Assembly (NCBI GenBank): GCA_043101615.1
Contig: JBICID010000028.1
Coordinates: forward strand, 4,579-68,578
Length of the DNA stretch: 64,000 nucleotides
Origin: JBLHKT01 sp043101615
Lineage (GTDB): Bacteria > Planctomycetota > Phycisphaerae > Phycisphaerales > UBA1924
Direction of reading: 5' to 3'
Below are positions 34,745-44,057 of the stretch, in pieces; position 1 is the first letter of the stretch, and every line of letters starts with the position of its first letter. The position numbers and the translations under genes were made by a program. Below the pieces are notes generated by a model. That model worked only from the letters and a program-made list of their open reading frames with translations. It did not search any database and was not told the origin of the DNA.

Positions 34745-34817
34745 AGCGGGCGGTGTCCCTTGGGTTTGCGGTCGAGCGGTGGGCGAAAAGGGGGGCGATC
34801 GAGCGGGGGTCGTGATC

Positions 34818-35858
34818 CTAGGCGGGCTGCCAGAAGCGCCACGGACGCGGATCGGAGAGCGCATCGTCCGGGACCAACGCCCGGCGCACGCCGATGGCCA
34901 GGTCCGCCAGCCCCTGGCGCGTGGTCGCGGAGGTCGCCAGCCACCCGGTCGTTCCCGCCGGCCGCTGGGCCCGATCGGCCCGGAGCAGGACCGTCAGGAC
35001 GGGCGTGTCACCGGGACGGTCGAAACCCGGTGGGAGGGGGGCACCGTCGTCGGGCGTCGCAGCGTCGCGACAGTCGAGGAGGAGATCGGCGTTCGCGCCG
35101 AGTTCGAGGGCCGCGCGGGCCGCGTGTGCGGTCAGCGGGTCCGGGTCGGCGTCCGGGTGCAGGCCCGGGGTGTCGAGATAGCGGAGGGTGAGCCCGTCGA
35201 GTGTGAGCGAGAGGCCGACGTGGTCGCGCGTGGTGCCCGGCAGGTCGGCGACGAGGGCCGCGTCGCGCCCCGCCAGCGCGTTGGCCAGCGAGGACTTGCC
35301 GATGTTGGGCCGCCCCAGCGCGACGACGAGGGGCGGGCGCAGCAGGCGGTCGAGCGAGCGCGGTGCGAGGTCGTCCTCACCGGCCCGGTCCGGGTCGAAT
35401 CCGCGCCAGCGCCGGGGCTGGTCGAGCAGCAGGTCGGTCGCCCGTGGGGAGGGGTCCAGGGCGAGGGCCGCGAGCATCCGCGCCTCGATCTCCGAGCCCG
35501 CCTCGGGGAACAGCGCGAGCGGGTCGGGGCGGTCGGCCAGCGGGCACCCGAGATCGGCCAGCGCCCGGGCCAGCCGCCGGCGTACGGCCGCCCCCGCGTG
35601 CGGGAACAGGTCCGCGCGCGTCGGCGACCACCGGGCGACCAGCCCGGTGTCGACGTCCGCGATCCGGCGGAGCGCAACCTCCCCCACCCCCACGCGACCC
35701 ACCCCCAGCCGGTGCAGCAGGGCGTCGAGCGCCGGCCCGTCGTCGCCGCCCAGCGCACACACGCACAGCGCGGCGGGCGTGCCCGCCGACATCGACCGCC
35801 ACCACACCCCCGCCGGCGTCGCCGGGCCGGGACCGGGCTGGGGGGTCTCAGGCGTCAT
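34818..35858 (-). CDS. MnmE-like GTPase, shortened and with altered motifs
   Basis: 346 residues against about 450 for typical MnmE. A TrmE-N-like domain (about residues 20-110, ending in LFPHAG-type segments), then a GTPase domain with G1 GRPNIGKS (182-189), the GTTRD switch region (208-212), G3 DTPG (229-232) and a G5-like TSATTRQG (310-317). The guanine-specificity NKxD is replaced by LRAD (292-295), and the C-terminal helical domain with the catalytic CxGK cysteine is missing: the protein stops at WRFWQPA. A partner MnmG is present at 53848-55800. The start at 35858 overlaps the coaX stop by 11 bases. Either a degenerate MnmE or a divergent relative. Confidence 0.6.
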   Translation of the reverse strand: MTPETPQPGPGPATPAGVWWRSMSAGTPAALCVCALGGDDGPALDALLHRLGVGRVGVGEVALRRIADVDTGLVARWSPTRADLFPHAGAAVRRRLARALADLGCPLADRPDPLALFPEAGSEIEARMLAALALDPSPRATDLLLDQPRRWRGFDPDRAGEDDLAPRSLDRLLRPPLVVALGRPNIGKSSLANALAGRDAALVADLPGTTRDHVGLSLTLDGLTLRYLDTPGLHPDADPDPLTAHAARAALELGANADLLLDCRDAATPDDGAPLPPGFDRPGDTPVLTVLLRADRAQRPAGTTGWLATSATTRQGLADLAIGVRRALVPDDALSDPRPWRFWQPA

Positions 35859-36693
35859 CGTCCGCTTCGGCCAGCGCGCGGGCGCAGGCGACCTGGATGC
35901 CGATGAGCTGCAGGTCCGGGACGAAGTGTTCGACAACGCCGTCGGCCTCCAGCACCGCCAGGTCGCCCCCCGTCGCGACGATCTGCGGGTAGCCCCCGTA
36001 CGACAGGGCGTACCGCTCGGTGAGCGCACGAACCAGCCCCTGCAGCGCCGCCCCGACGCCCAGCCGGATCGCGTCGGGCGTGTTGAGGCCGAAGGGCCGG
36101 TCGCTCGGGACGGGCCGGTACTCCACGATCGGCAGCTGCTCGGCGTGCTCGTGCAGGGACGCGAGCATCATCCGCAGGCCCGGCGCGATCGCCCCCCCGC
36201 AGAACGTCCCCTTTCCGTCCACGAAGTCCACGGTCGCGGCGGTGCCCAGGTCCACCACCACGGTGGCCTGCCCGGTGCGAGAGAAGGCCCCGAGGGCATT
36301 GAGCAGCCGATCGTGCCCGACGGTCCGGGCCCCGTCCTCGTCGAGCAGGTGGTTGACGTGGATGGGCAAATCCTTGCCCACCAGGTAGGGCGCGCCGGGC
36401 AGCACTCCCGTGAGCCGGTCGATCAACGGCCCCGAGACCGACGGGCGGGTGGACGCGACCACCACCACCGGGTCCCGGTCGGTCGCCTCCTTGTTGTACA
36501 ACTCCGCGATCGCCCCCGCGATCGCCTCGGGGCGGTCGTTCTCGAACGACTCGGACTGTTCCAGCTCCGAGTGGTGGAAGAGCCCGACCCGGGTCCGCGA
36601 GTTGCCCACCGCCACGGCGATCAGGCAGGGGGGTCCGCGCAGGTCTGGGGCGTTGGCGTGGCCGGGGTCGGCGTCGGTGGTGTGCTGGGGCAT
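35848..36693 (-). CDS. coaX: Type III pantothenate kinase CoaX
   Basis: 281 residues. It phosphorylates pantothenate in coenzyme A synthesis. The acetate-kinase-fold motifs are present: an ATP-binding AVGNSRTRVGLF near the start, GHDRLLNALG, DLGTAATVDFVDG and GGAIAPGLRMML. The canonical first aspartate (Asp-x-Gly-Asn) is replaced by Ala in AVGNS, which is a notable change in that position. It heads the minus-strand cluster with the MnmE-like GTPase, the TPR protein and rluA, and is divergent from 36753 with a 59-base gap. Confidence 0.8.
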   Translation of the reverse strand: MPQHTTDADPGHANAPDLRGPPCLIAVAVGNSRTRVGLFHHSELEQSESFENDRPEAIAGAIAELYNKEATDRDPVVVVASTRPSVSGPLIDRLTGVLPGAPYLVGKDLPIHVNHLLDEDGARTVGHDRLLNALGAFSRTGQATVVVDLGTAATVDFVDGKGTFCGGAIAPGLRMMLASLHEHAEQLPIVEYRPVPSDRPFGLNTPDAIRLGVGAALQGLVRALTERYALSYGGYPQIVATGGDLAVLEADGVVEHFVPDLQLIGIQVACARALAEADDDA

Positions 36694-36752
36694 AAGAGAG
36701 GAAGGGTAGGGGCGTCCCTCGCGCGCGGCGGGACGCGGCTACGCTGGGCGTG

Positions 36753-37787
36753 ATGGCCAGGTGCGAGCTGGATCCGAGTCTGGAGCGTCACGAGATCGAC
36801 GGGTTCGCCTTCCCGCTGGGCGTCTACCCGGTGGAGCCGATGGTCCCACGCGCCGGCTACTCCGTCGCCTTCGAGCCCGGCGACGGGGACGACGAGGGGG
36901 GCGAGTGGGAGGAGTGGCCCGACCGCTACGTGTTCGACATCGTCGTGCCCGCGACCCGCCTGGAGCCCATGTGGCGGGCCCTGCTCAGCCAGATGCCCGC
37001 CCGGGTCTACCCCATCCTCGACTTCATCGGGCACGACGCGTACCGCGAGATCGACCCGTACATCGCCTACGAGCTCGTCGGACAGGACCGCATGACCGAT
37101 TCGGTCCGGCGCTTCGCCCCGTTCTTCTTCGAGGACGGCATGGTGGGCTTCGGCGCCGTGAGCGACCTGCCCTTCTCCTACGTCTTCCTGGACGAGCACA
37201 AGGTCTTCACCGTCCGCGTCGAGCCCGGGGCACGCGCCGGGCTCGAGAAGATCCTCGAGGCCTTCGAGCTCGAAGAGCTGGAGGAGCCCGCGGGCAGCGA
37301 CGCCGCGGCCCACGAGCACCGGGGCGTGCTGCTGGCCCCCAAGGACCGCCCGGACCTGCTCACGCCCGAGGAGATCGTCGAGCAGCTCCGGGAGGCGTGG
37401 CAGCTTGTGCTGAACGTCGACCCCGAGTCCAACGTGGACGACGACGGCAAGGACCTGGGCATGACGGTATGGCGCAGCGTGGTGCGCTGCGGGACCGAGC
37501 CCGAGGGGGAACACGCGCCCGCCGGCGCCGACCGATTCGGGGAGGTGCTGCTGACCGCGTCCTCGCTGCTGCGGGCCGAGGAGCTGGCGCACGAGGGGGC
37601 GGTGGGCCTGCTGGAGGACGACGGGGGCGAGCTGCTGGACGTGATGGTGCTGTCGCTGGACCGCGTGCTGCCCGAACAGGGCCAGGACATGCTTCGGAGC
37701 ATGAGCGCGGGTCGCGCCCCGGGGGTCGTGGACGTTCGCAAGGTGCGCCGAGAGCGCGTGCTGGGCGCGCGATGGCTGCTCGGGTGA
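36753..37787 (+). CDS. Hypothetical protein, likely planctomycete-specific
   Basis: 344 residues (345 if the GTG three bases earlier is used). I do not recognise a family. Features are acidic stretches, a DRYVFDIVVPATRLEPMWRALL segment, the GHDAYREIDPYIAYELVG segment, FFFEDGMVGFGAVSDLP and a helix-rich second half with VNVDPESNVDDDGKD-type acidic turns and ending near RRERVLGARWLLG. No signal peptide or transmembrane segment is apparent, so it is likely cytoplasmic. It is divergent from coaX. Confidence 0.6.
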   Translation: MARCELDPSLERHEIDGFAFPLGVYPVEPMVPRAGYSVAFEPGDGDDEGGEWEEWPDRYVFDIVVPATRLEPMWRALLSQMPARVYPILDFIGHDAYREIDPYIAYELVGQDRMTDSVRRFAPFFFEDGMVGFGAVSDLPFSYVFLDEHKVFTVRVEPGARAGLEKILEAFELEELEEPAGSDAAAHEHRGVLLAPKDRPDLLTPEEIVEQLREAWQLVLNVDPESNVDDDGKDLGMTVWRSVVRCGTEPEGEHAPAGADRFGEVLLTASSLLRAEELAHEGAVGLLEDDGGELLDVMVLSLDRVLPEQGQDMLRSMSAGRAPGVVDVRKVRRERVLGARWLLG

Positions 37788-38147
37788 GGGGCCGCCACGC
37801 TCGAAAAACTGCTCTCGCGCCCGATGGAGGGGAACCGCCGGCGCACCGAAAGCGAATCGGCGAGGGTCAGGCGTCGGTCCGGCCCCGCATCCGGATCGCG
37901 GACGCCTGAACAGACGCGGCCGACGCATTCCATCGCATCCCCGGATTGCGAATCGCGAGCAAGGCCGCTACCCTGCCCCTCCACCGGGGGGTTGTCTCCG
38001 CGAAGCGGACACAACCCGACCGGGAGTTGGTTGGCTCGTACGGCTGCGAGCCCTCGAACGCGGGAGCACCGAAGTCGGGCACGTGGATCGGATCGCGACG
38101 CTCGAGGCCCCACACCCCCCACCGCCGATGCGGATCTGGAGTTCAGG
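37788..38147 (+). promoter_or_regulatory. Secretin leader region with two hairpins
   Basis: About 360 bases without a gene. The first hairpin (37867-37909) pairs TCAGGCGTC with GACGCCTGA around a smaller TCCGG/CCGGA stem. The second (37989-38017) pairs GGGTTGT and TCCGC with GCGGA and ACAACCC around a GAA loop, with one C-C mismatch. The first may terminate the hypothetical gene; the second lies about 130 bases before the secretin start and could be a leader regulatory stem. The start is preceded by GGAGTTCAGG. Confidence 0.35.
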
Positions 38148-41100
38148 ATGCCATTGACCCCCCCTCGCTCTGTGCGTCTCCTTCTTGTGGCCGCGGCCTC
38201 GTTTGCGACCGGCGCCCTGCCCGTCGCAAACGCCACGCCGGACGCCCCGGTGACGAGCGATTCGATCACGGACTTCGACGCGGTGCTCAGCGAGGCCTCA
38301 CGCCTCGCCTCCGACGGCTCGGTGGTGCACGCCCGCTCGCTCGTGTTCGAGCTCATGGCCAACTACAAGCTCGAGCTGACCGACGCCCAGCGCAGCCGTG
38401 CCCGCACCATGGAGGCCGAGTTCGACGCCCGGGTCTCCGGCATGGACCCCTACGCCGTCGCCCTCGAGACCGCACAGCTGGGCCTCTCGACCGACGACCT
38501 GCTCACGGCCGAGACCAAGGCCCGCAAGGTCCTCAACGCCCAGGGCGCCACGGGCGCGCAGCAGGCCGAGGCACGCCGCCTGCTCGACGGCGTGACCCTG
38601 CGCCGCGTGCAGCTCGCCCCGGCGGCCCCCCTCGCGGTGGACCGCGCCGTGAACGCCTTCGAGCAGGGCGACTACGAGACCTGCAAGCGCGAGATGGACC
38701 GCGTGGTCCGCCTCGGCGTCGCGCTCGACTCCCAGCGCGAGCAGAGCCTCGCCCAGACCCGCGAGCGCCTGGCCGAGATCGAGCTCAACCGCGGGGAGAC
38801 CATCCCCGCCGGGCTGACCCTCTTCGGGCCCGTCAAGAGCGACTGGCTGCTCGCCACCGCCGACGACACCCAGCCCGCGACCGACACCCAGCCCCCGGCC
38901 CAGAGCCAGCCCGACGAGCTGACCCAGGCCCAGATCTTCGCCGCCAAGAGCATCCTGGGCGAGGCGAACCTGGCCTTCGAGGAGCGCCGCCTGAACGAGG
39001 CGGTGCTGAAGTACAACCGCGTGCTGACCGACTACCGCCAGTACCTCAGCGACGCCGAGGTCCAGCAGGCCCAGTCGCGCCGCGACGAGGCACAGGTCCA
39101 GCTCATGGGCCAGGGCGGCCCCACCGGCGAGGTGCTGACCGACGTCGAGCGCCAGCGCGAGCTGCAGCGACAGCAGATCCGGGCCACCTTCGACAACCTG
39201 ATGCAGCAGGTCGACCGGGCCCTGGCCTCGGGCAACACCAGCAACGCGCGCACGCTCGCCTCGCAGGCCCGCACCGAGGCCCAGCGCGGGCTCGGCGTCT
39301 TCAGCCAGTCCGAGTACGAGTCCTTCCTGTCCCGCTACCAGGCCAAGATCTCCGAGATCAACGCCTCCGAGGAGGCCATGCGGATCGCCGAGGCCGAGGC
39401 ACGCTCGCAGGAGATCGAGCGCGAGAACGCCCGCAGCCAGGCCGAGATGCAGCGCACCCGCGACCGCCAGATCCTCGAGGCGATCGACCGCGTCCGCGCC
39501 CTGCAGATGGAGCTCAAGTTCCAGGAGGCTCTCCAGGTCGTCGAGGACCAGATCCTCTTCCTGGACCCGCAGAACCCCGTCGGCCTGCTGCTGCGTGACG
39601 TGCTGCGTCGCACCGCCCTCGAGCAGGAGTACGCCCACATCCAGAGCGAGAAGGGCTACGGCTTCGCCCAGGAGCGGATCGCAGCCGAGCGCTCCATGAT
39701 CGCCCCCGAGGACGTCATGGCCTACCCGGAGAACTGGCGGCAGCTCTCCCAGACCCGCATCGACGGGCTCGAGGGCGGCGAGACCGCCGAGAACCGCGCC
39801 ACGCTCGCGGCCCTCGAGAGCGCCCGCATGCCCATCGACTTCTCCGACAACCCCCTGTCGGACGTGATCGACTTCATCGCGACCAACGCCGGCGTGGACT
39901 CGGACGTGGACTGGACCTCGCTCGAGGACATCGGCATCGACCGCGACATGCCCGTCACGCTCCGCCTGTCCTCGGCCACCCCGGCCTCGACCGTGCTCGA
40001 CCGCGTGCTCCAGCAGGTGTCCGACCCGGCACTGCCCGCCGAGTGGGCCGTGATCGACGGCATCCTCGTGATCGCCTCCGACGACGTGCTGCGCCGCAAC
40101 ACGATGATGCGCTCCTACGACATCCGCGACCTGCTCTTCGAGGTGCCCAACTTCGACAACGCCCCCGACTTCGACCTGCAGACCTCCTCGGGCTCCGGCG
40201 GCGGCGGGCAGAGCCCCTTCCAGGGCTCCAGCGGACAGGACGAGGACCGCCTCCCGCGCGAGGAGCGCGTCGACAACCTCGTCCAGGTCATCCAGAACAA
40301 CGTCGACCCCAACGGCTGGATCGAGCTGGGCGGCAACACCGGCGCCATCCAGGAGCTCTCCGGCGTCCTGATCATCACACAGACGCCCAAGGCCCACCGC
40401 GCCATCACCTCCCTGCTCGACATGCTCCGCGACGTGCGGGCCGTGCAGATCAACGTCGAGGCGCGCTTCCTGCTCGTCAGCCAGGGCTTCTTCGAGCAGA
40501 TCGGCTTCGACCTGGACGTCTACTTCACCGACAACAACCAGTTCGAGCTCAACCAGCTCATCGACCCCTCCATCGACGGCTCGGACTACTACGACGAGAA
40601 CGGCAACCTCGTCGACAACGTCATCGGCGGCGGCGTCTTCCTGATCGACACCGACGGCGACGGCACCGTCGAGCCCGTCACCATCTCCCAGCCCGTCAAC
40701 TCCCCCAACACCATCGGCGACGAGTGGTCCATCATCGGCGGGCGCCAGAACTCCTTCGGCCTGACCGAGCAGCTCGCCGGCGGGGCCACCAGCATCGCCG
40801 CCTCCGTCCTGGGCGCCAACCCGGCCCTGGGCGTCACCGGACGCTTCCTGGACGACATCCAGGTCGACTTCCTCGTCGAGGCCACCCAGGCCGACGAGCG
40901 CACCGTCACCCTCACCGCCCCGCGCCTGACCTTCACCAACGGGCAGCGCGCCTGGGTCGCCGTCACGCGTGACCAGGCCTACGTCTCCGACCTGCAGCCC
41001 ATCGTCTCCGACGGCTCCGCCGCCTTCGACCCGACCATCGACGTCGCCCAGGACGGCGTGGTGCTCGACATCGAGGGCGTCGTCTCCAACGACCGGCGCT

Positions 41101-41525
41101 ACGTCACCATGACCGTCATCACCGGCATCAGCGACCTCACCTTCGGCGAGGCCGTGACCGTCGAGGCCGTCGCCGGCGGCGGCACCGTCTTCGGCGGCGA
41201 CGGAGACACCTCCAGCGGCGCCGGCGTCGCGGAGGGCTTCATCCAGATCCCGATCGCCCGCCAGACCATCATCCGCACCACCGTCACCGTGCCCGATCAG
41301 GGCACCCTGCTGCTGGGCGGCCAGCGCCTGGTGACCGAGGTCGAGGTCGAGACCGGCGTCCCCGTGCTCAGCAAGATCCCGATCCTGTCACGCTTCTTCT
41401 CCAACCGGATCGACACCAAGGAGGAGCGCACACTGCTCATCCTGATCCGACCGCAGATCCTCATCCAGGACGAGGAGGAGGAGCGCAACTTCCCGGGCCT
41501 GCTCGACCAGCTCGGCCTCGAGTAA
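38148..41525 (+). CDS. Large secretin (type II/III secretion outer-membrane pore) with long helical N terminus
   Basis: 1125 residues. A signal peptide is followed by helical TPR-like and coiled-coil sequence to about residue 560 (repeated short helices, then AEARSQEIERENARSQAEMQR). An N-domain begins about residue 561 (PIDFSDNPLSDVIDFIATNAGV), further N1-like domains follow, and the secretin barrel occupies roughly 790-1110, ending in VPVLSKIPILSRFFSN, the classical VPxLxxIP-type signature, then a short C-terminal tail with ILIQDEEEERN. Other type II or type IV pilus genes are not next to it. ATG 38148 follows GGAGTTCAGG. It is followed by a terminator and the STAS/RsbW-like pair. Confidence 0.9.
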   Translation: MPLTPPRSVRLLLVAAASFATGALPVANATPDAPVTSDSITDFDAVLSEASRLASDGSVVHARSLVFELMANYKLELTDAQRSRARTMEAEFDARVSGMDPYAVALETAQLGLSTDDLLTAETKARKVLNAQGATGAQQAEARRLLDGVTLRRVQLAPAAPLAVDRAVNAFEQGDYETCKREMDRVVRLGVALDSQREQSLAQTRERLAEIELNRGETIPAGLTLFGPVKSDWLLATADDTQPATDTQPPAQSQPDELTQAQIFAAKSILGEANLAFEERRLNEAVLKYNRVLTDYRQYLSDAEVQQAQSRRDEAQVQLMGQGGPTGEVLTDVERQRELQRQQIRATFDNLMQQVDRALASGNTSNARTLASQARTEAQRGLGVFSQSEYESFLSRYQAKISEINASEEAMRIAEAEARSQEIERENARSQAEMQRTRDRQILEAIDRVRALQMELKFQEALQVVEDQILFLDPQNPVGLLLRDVLRRTALEQEYAHIQSEKGYGFAQERIAAERSMIAPEDVMAYPENWRQLSQTRIDGLEGGETAENRATLAALESARMPIDFSDNPLSDVIDFIATNAGVDSDVDWTSLEDIGIDRDMPVTLRLSSATPASTVLDRVLQQVSDPALPAEWAVIDGILVIASDDVLRRNTMMRSYDIRDLLFEVPNFDNAPDFDLQTSSGSGGGGQSPFQGSSGQDEDRLPREERVDNLVQVIQNNVDPNGWIELGGNTGAIQELSGVLIITQTPKAHRAITSLLDMLRDVRAVQINVEARFLLVSQGFFEQIGFDLDVYFTDNNQFELNQLIDPSIDGSDYYDENGNLVDNVIGGGVFLIDTDGDGTVEPVTISQPVNSPNTIGDEWSIIGGRQNSFGLTEQLAGGATSIAASVLGANPALGVTGRFLDDIQVDFLVEATQADERTVTLTAPRLTFTNGQRAWVAVTRDQAYVSDLQPIVSDGSAAFDPTIDVAQDGVVLDIEGVVSNDRRYVTMTVITGISDLTFGEAVTVEAVAGGGTVFGGDGDTSSGAGVAEGFIQIPIARQTIIRTTVTVPDQGTLLLGGQRLVTEVEVETGVPVLSKIPILSRFFSNRIDTKEERTLLILIRPQILIQDEEEERNFPGLLDQLGLE

Positions 41526-41550
41526 GCGACCCCGCACCGCCGAATCCACA

Positions 41551-41582
41551 CCGCCGGGCCCCCGCGAGGGCCCGGCGGTTTT
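41551..41582 (+). terminator. Rho-independent terminator after the secretin
   Basis: CCGCCGGGCCC (41551-41561) pairs with GGGCCCGGCGG (41568-41578) and is followed by TTTT. A clear intrinsic terminator 26 bases after the secretin stop. Confidence 0.85.
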
Positions 41583-41682
41583 CGTTCAGGCCCGGGGCCG
41601 CGGGGCCCGCCGGGCTCTATAGTCACCGCCCGGGGAAACGCCCCCGACACCAGACCGCCCCGGCCCCACATGGAGTGCACGC

Positions 41683-42039
41683 ATGGCCGCCCACGAGTCA
41701 CGCTTACGGATCTCCCGGGAAGGCCCGGTCACGCAGATCGAATTCCTGGACCGCAACATCCTCGACGAGGCCAACATCCAGGCCATCGGCGAGGAGATCG
41801 GCCAGATCATCGACGAGACCGGCGAGCCCAAGCTGCTCATCAGCTTCAGCAACGTCGACCACCTCTCCTCCGCGGCCCTGGGCGCGCTCATCACCATCAA
41901 CAAGCGCGTCAACGACAAGGCCGGCGCCCTCCGCCTGGCCGACATCGACCCGCAGATCTACGAGGTCTTCACCATCACCCGCCTGGACAAGCTGTTCCAG
42001 ATCCACGAGAACCGCGAGGACGCGCTCTCGAGCTTCTGA
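41683..42039 (+). CDS. STAS-domain anti-anti-sigma factor (SpoIIAA/RsbV-like)
   Basis: 118 residues, the length of a free-standing STAS domain. The phosphorylatable serine lies in DHLSSAALGALI, and the strand-turn pattern TQIEFLDRNILDEANIQAIG fits. It would be phosphorylated by the ATP-binding kinase encoded 82 bases downstream, releasing a partner-bound factor when dephosphorylated. The pair is a partner-switch module; its target sigma factor or other partner is not identified. Confidence 0.85.
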   Translation: MAAHESRLRISREGPVTQIEFLDRNILDEANIQAIGEEIGQIIDETGEPKLLISFSNVDHLSSAALGALITINKRVNDKAGALRLADIDPQIYEVFTITRLDKLFQIHENREDALSSF

Positions 42040-42121
42040 CGCCGGCAGAACCCGTCACGCACGGACGATCCCACGCGAGGAATCGAGTCGGGGAGCCATC
42101 CCAGCGAGGTCATCGCATTCC

Positions 42122-42556
42122 ATGAGCGACGAGCACCACATCCCCGGCGCCAAAGTCACCCGGCTCGAGCACGACCGGGCCCAGATCGAAGCGCTCGAGG
42201 AACGCCTGCTCGCCGAGATAGAACACTCCGGCTTCCCCACCAGCTCGCAGTTCGCCATCAGACTCGCGCTCGAGGAGGCCGTCACCAACGCCTTCGTGCA
42301 CGGCAACAAGAACGCCGCGGGCTCCGACATCACCGTCGAGTACGCCGTCGAGCCCGGACGCGTCTGCATCGCGGTCCAGGACCGGGGCGAGGGCTTCGAC
42401 CCCGGCAAGGTCCCCGACCCCACCCTCGAAGAGAACCTGCACAAGCCCAGCGGACGCGGGCTCATGCTCATCAAGTCCTACATGACCCGGGTCTGGCACA
42501 ACGAGGCGGGCAACAAGCTCATGATGTGCTACGAACGCCCCGACCCCAAGGCCTGA
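42122..42556 (+). CDS. RsbW-like anti-sigma serine kinase (HATPase)
   Basis: 144 residues with the GHKL N-box EEAVTNAFVHGN, G1 box DRGEGFDP and G2 box GRGLMLIKSYM. This is the minimal kinase of a partner-switch system. It is adjacent to a STAS protein, and both are downstream of the secretin, though a terminator separates them from that gene. A sigma factor is elsewhere in the window at 49824 but there is no evidence that it is the partner. Confidence 0.87.
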   Translation: MSDEHHIPGAKVTRLEHDRAQIEALEERLLAEIEHSGFPTSSQFAIRLALEEAVTNAFVHGNKNAAGSDITVEYAVEPGRVCIAVQDRGEGFDPGKVPDPTLEENLHKPSGRGLMLIKSYMTRVWHNEAGNKLMMCYERPDPKA

Positions 42557-42738
42557 CCCCCCCGCCGCCCTCCACCGACCCCGCCCCCTGCCATCCCCAA
42601 CGCCGACCGCCCGCGGGCCGGAAATCGGCGCCCGGGCGCGTCCGGGCGGTTGTCTGGTGCGAAGGCGAGCCGTACAGTAGTTCTTGGAATGATTCTGAAC
42701 TGCAGGCCCGCCCCGTGGGCGTGTTTCCGGAGGACGCG

Positions 42739-43977
42739 ATGACGCTCAAGCTCCCCATGTACCTGGACAACGCCGCGACGACCCGCACCGACCCGCGCGT
42801 CGTGGACGCCATGCTGCCCTGCTTCACCGAGGTGTACGGCAACCCCGGCTCGCGCAACCACTCCTTCGGCTGGGCCGCCGAGGACCTGGTGGACGCGGCC
42901 CGCCAGCAGGTCGCCGACCTGATCGGCGCCGACCGCAAGGAGATCATCTTCACCAGCGGCGCGACCGAGTCGAACAACCTGGCGATCAAGGGCGCCGCCT
43001 CGATGTACGCCAAGAAGCCCGCCGGCGAGAAGAACCGCGGGCACGTCATCACCGCGATGCACGAGCACAAGGCGGTGCTCGACCCCTGCAAGCGTCTCGA
43101 GAAGGACGGCTTCGACGTCACCTACCTCGAGCCCGGGCGCGACGGCCTGATCACCCGGAAGATGATCGAGGACGCGATGCGCGACGACACCATCCTCGTC
43201 TCGATCATGTGGGCCAACAACGAGATCGGCACCATCAACGAGGTCCCCGAGATCGGCGCCCTCTGCCACGACCGCGCCGTCGTCTTCCACACCGACGCCA
43301 CCCAGTGGGTCGGCAAGATGCCCACCGACGTCAACACCGACAACGTCGACCTGCTCTCCATGAGCGGGCACAAGATCTACGGGCCCAAGGGCGTCGGCGC
43401 CCTCTACGTCCGCAGGCGACGCCCACGCGTCCGCCTCACCGCCATCCAGGAGGGCGGCGGCCAGGAGCGCGGCATGCGCTCGGGCACCCTCAACGTCCCC
43501 GGCATCGTCGGCCTCGGCAAGGCCTGCGAGCTGTGCGCCCAGGAGATGGACTCCGAGCGCGACCGCCTGCTCGCCCTCCGCAGGAAGATCGAGTCCTACA
43601 TCCGCGAGCACTGCGAGCACGTCCAGGTCAACGGGCACGCCGACAAGCGCCTGCCCCACATCACCAACATCTCCTTCGGCTTCGTCGAGGGCGAGAGCCT
43701 CATGATGGCCACCAAGGAGATCGCCGTCAGCTCCGGCTCGGCCTGCACCAGCGCCAGCCTCGAGCCCAGCTACGTGCTCAAGAGCCTCGGCGTCGGCGAC
43801 GACCTGGCACACTCCTCGCTCCGACTCAGCCTCGGACGCTTCACCACCGAGCAGGAGGTCGACTACGCCTGCGAGAAGATCGTGGCCGCGGTCCACAAGC
43901 TCCGCGAGCTCAGCCCCCTCTGGGACATGCACAACGAGGGCATCGACATCACCAAGATCGAGTGGGGCGCCCACTAG
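42739..43977 (+). CDS. iscS: Cysteine desulfurase IscS
   Basis: 412 residues. It provides sulfur from L-cysteine for Fe-S clusters and tRNA thiolation. YLDNAATTRTDPRVVDAM opens the fold; the PLP lysine is K212 in SMSGHKIYGPKG and the catalytic cysteine C336 lies in SSGSACTSASLEPS, typical of the IscS/NifS class I loop. ATG 42739 follows GGAGG. It begins an operon with iscU, a lipoprotein and iscA, spaced 80, 32 and 85 bases. An IscR-like regulator is not in the window. Confidence 0.95.
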   Translation: MTLKLPMYLDNAATTRTDPRVVDAMLPCFTEVYGNPGSRNHSFGWAAEDLVDAARQQVADLIGADRKEIIFTSGATESNNLAIKGAASMYAKKPAGEKNRGHVITAMHEHKAVLDPCKRLEKDGFDVTYLEPGRDGLITRKMIEDAMRDDTILVSIMWANNEIGTINEVPEIGALCHDRAVVFHTDATQWVGKMPTDVNTDNVDLLSMSGHKIYGPKGVGALYVRRRRPRVRLTAIQEGGGQERGMRSGTLNVPGIVGLGKACELCAQEMDSERDRLLALRRKIESYIREHCEHVQVNGHADKRLPHITNISFGFVEGESLMMATKEIAVSSGSACTSASLEPSYVLKSLGVGDDLAHSSLRLSLGRFTTEQEVDYACEKIVAAVHKLRELSPLWDMHNEGIDITKIEWGAH

Positions 43978-44057
43978 CCCCCACCACCACCGCAACGGCT
44001 ACCCACACACGAGACAATCGAACAGACAGCACACCACAGGCGGATTGGAGGCCTGAC

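Noticed and set aside
37824..38147. Upstream extension of the secretin frame
   Set aside because: Low-complexity Arg/Pro/Thr sequence without a Shine-Dalgarno site, while 38148 has GGAGTTCAGG and a signal peptide.
38298..40397. 699-residue open frame on the minus strand opposite the secretin
   Set aside because: No motif and Leu/Gly/Val rich; the secretin is clearly on the plus strand with signal peptide and signature.
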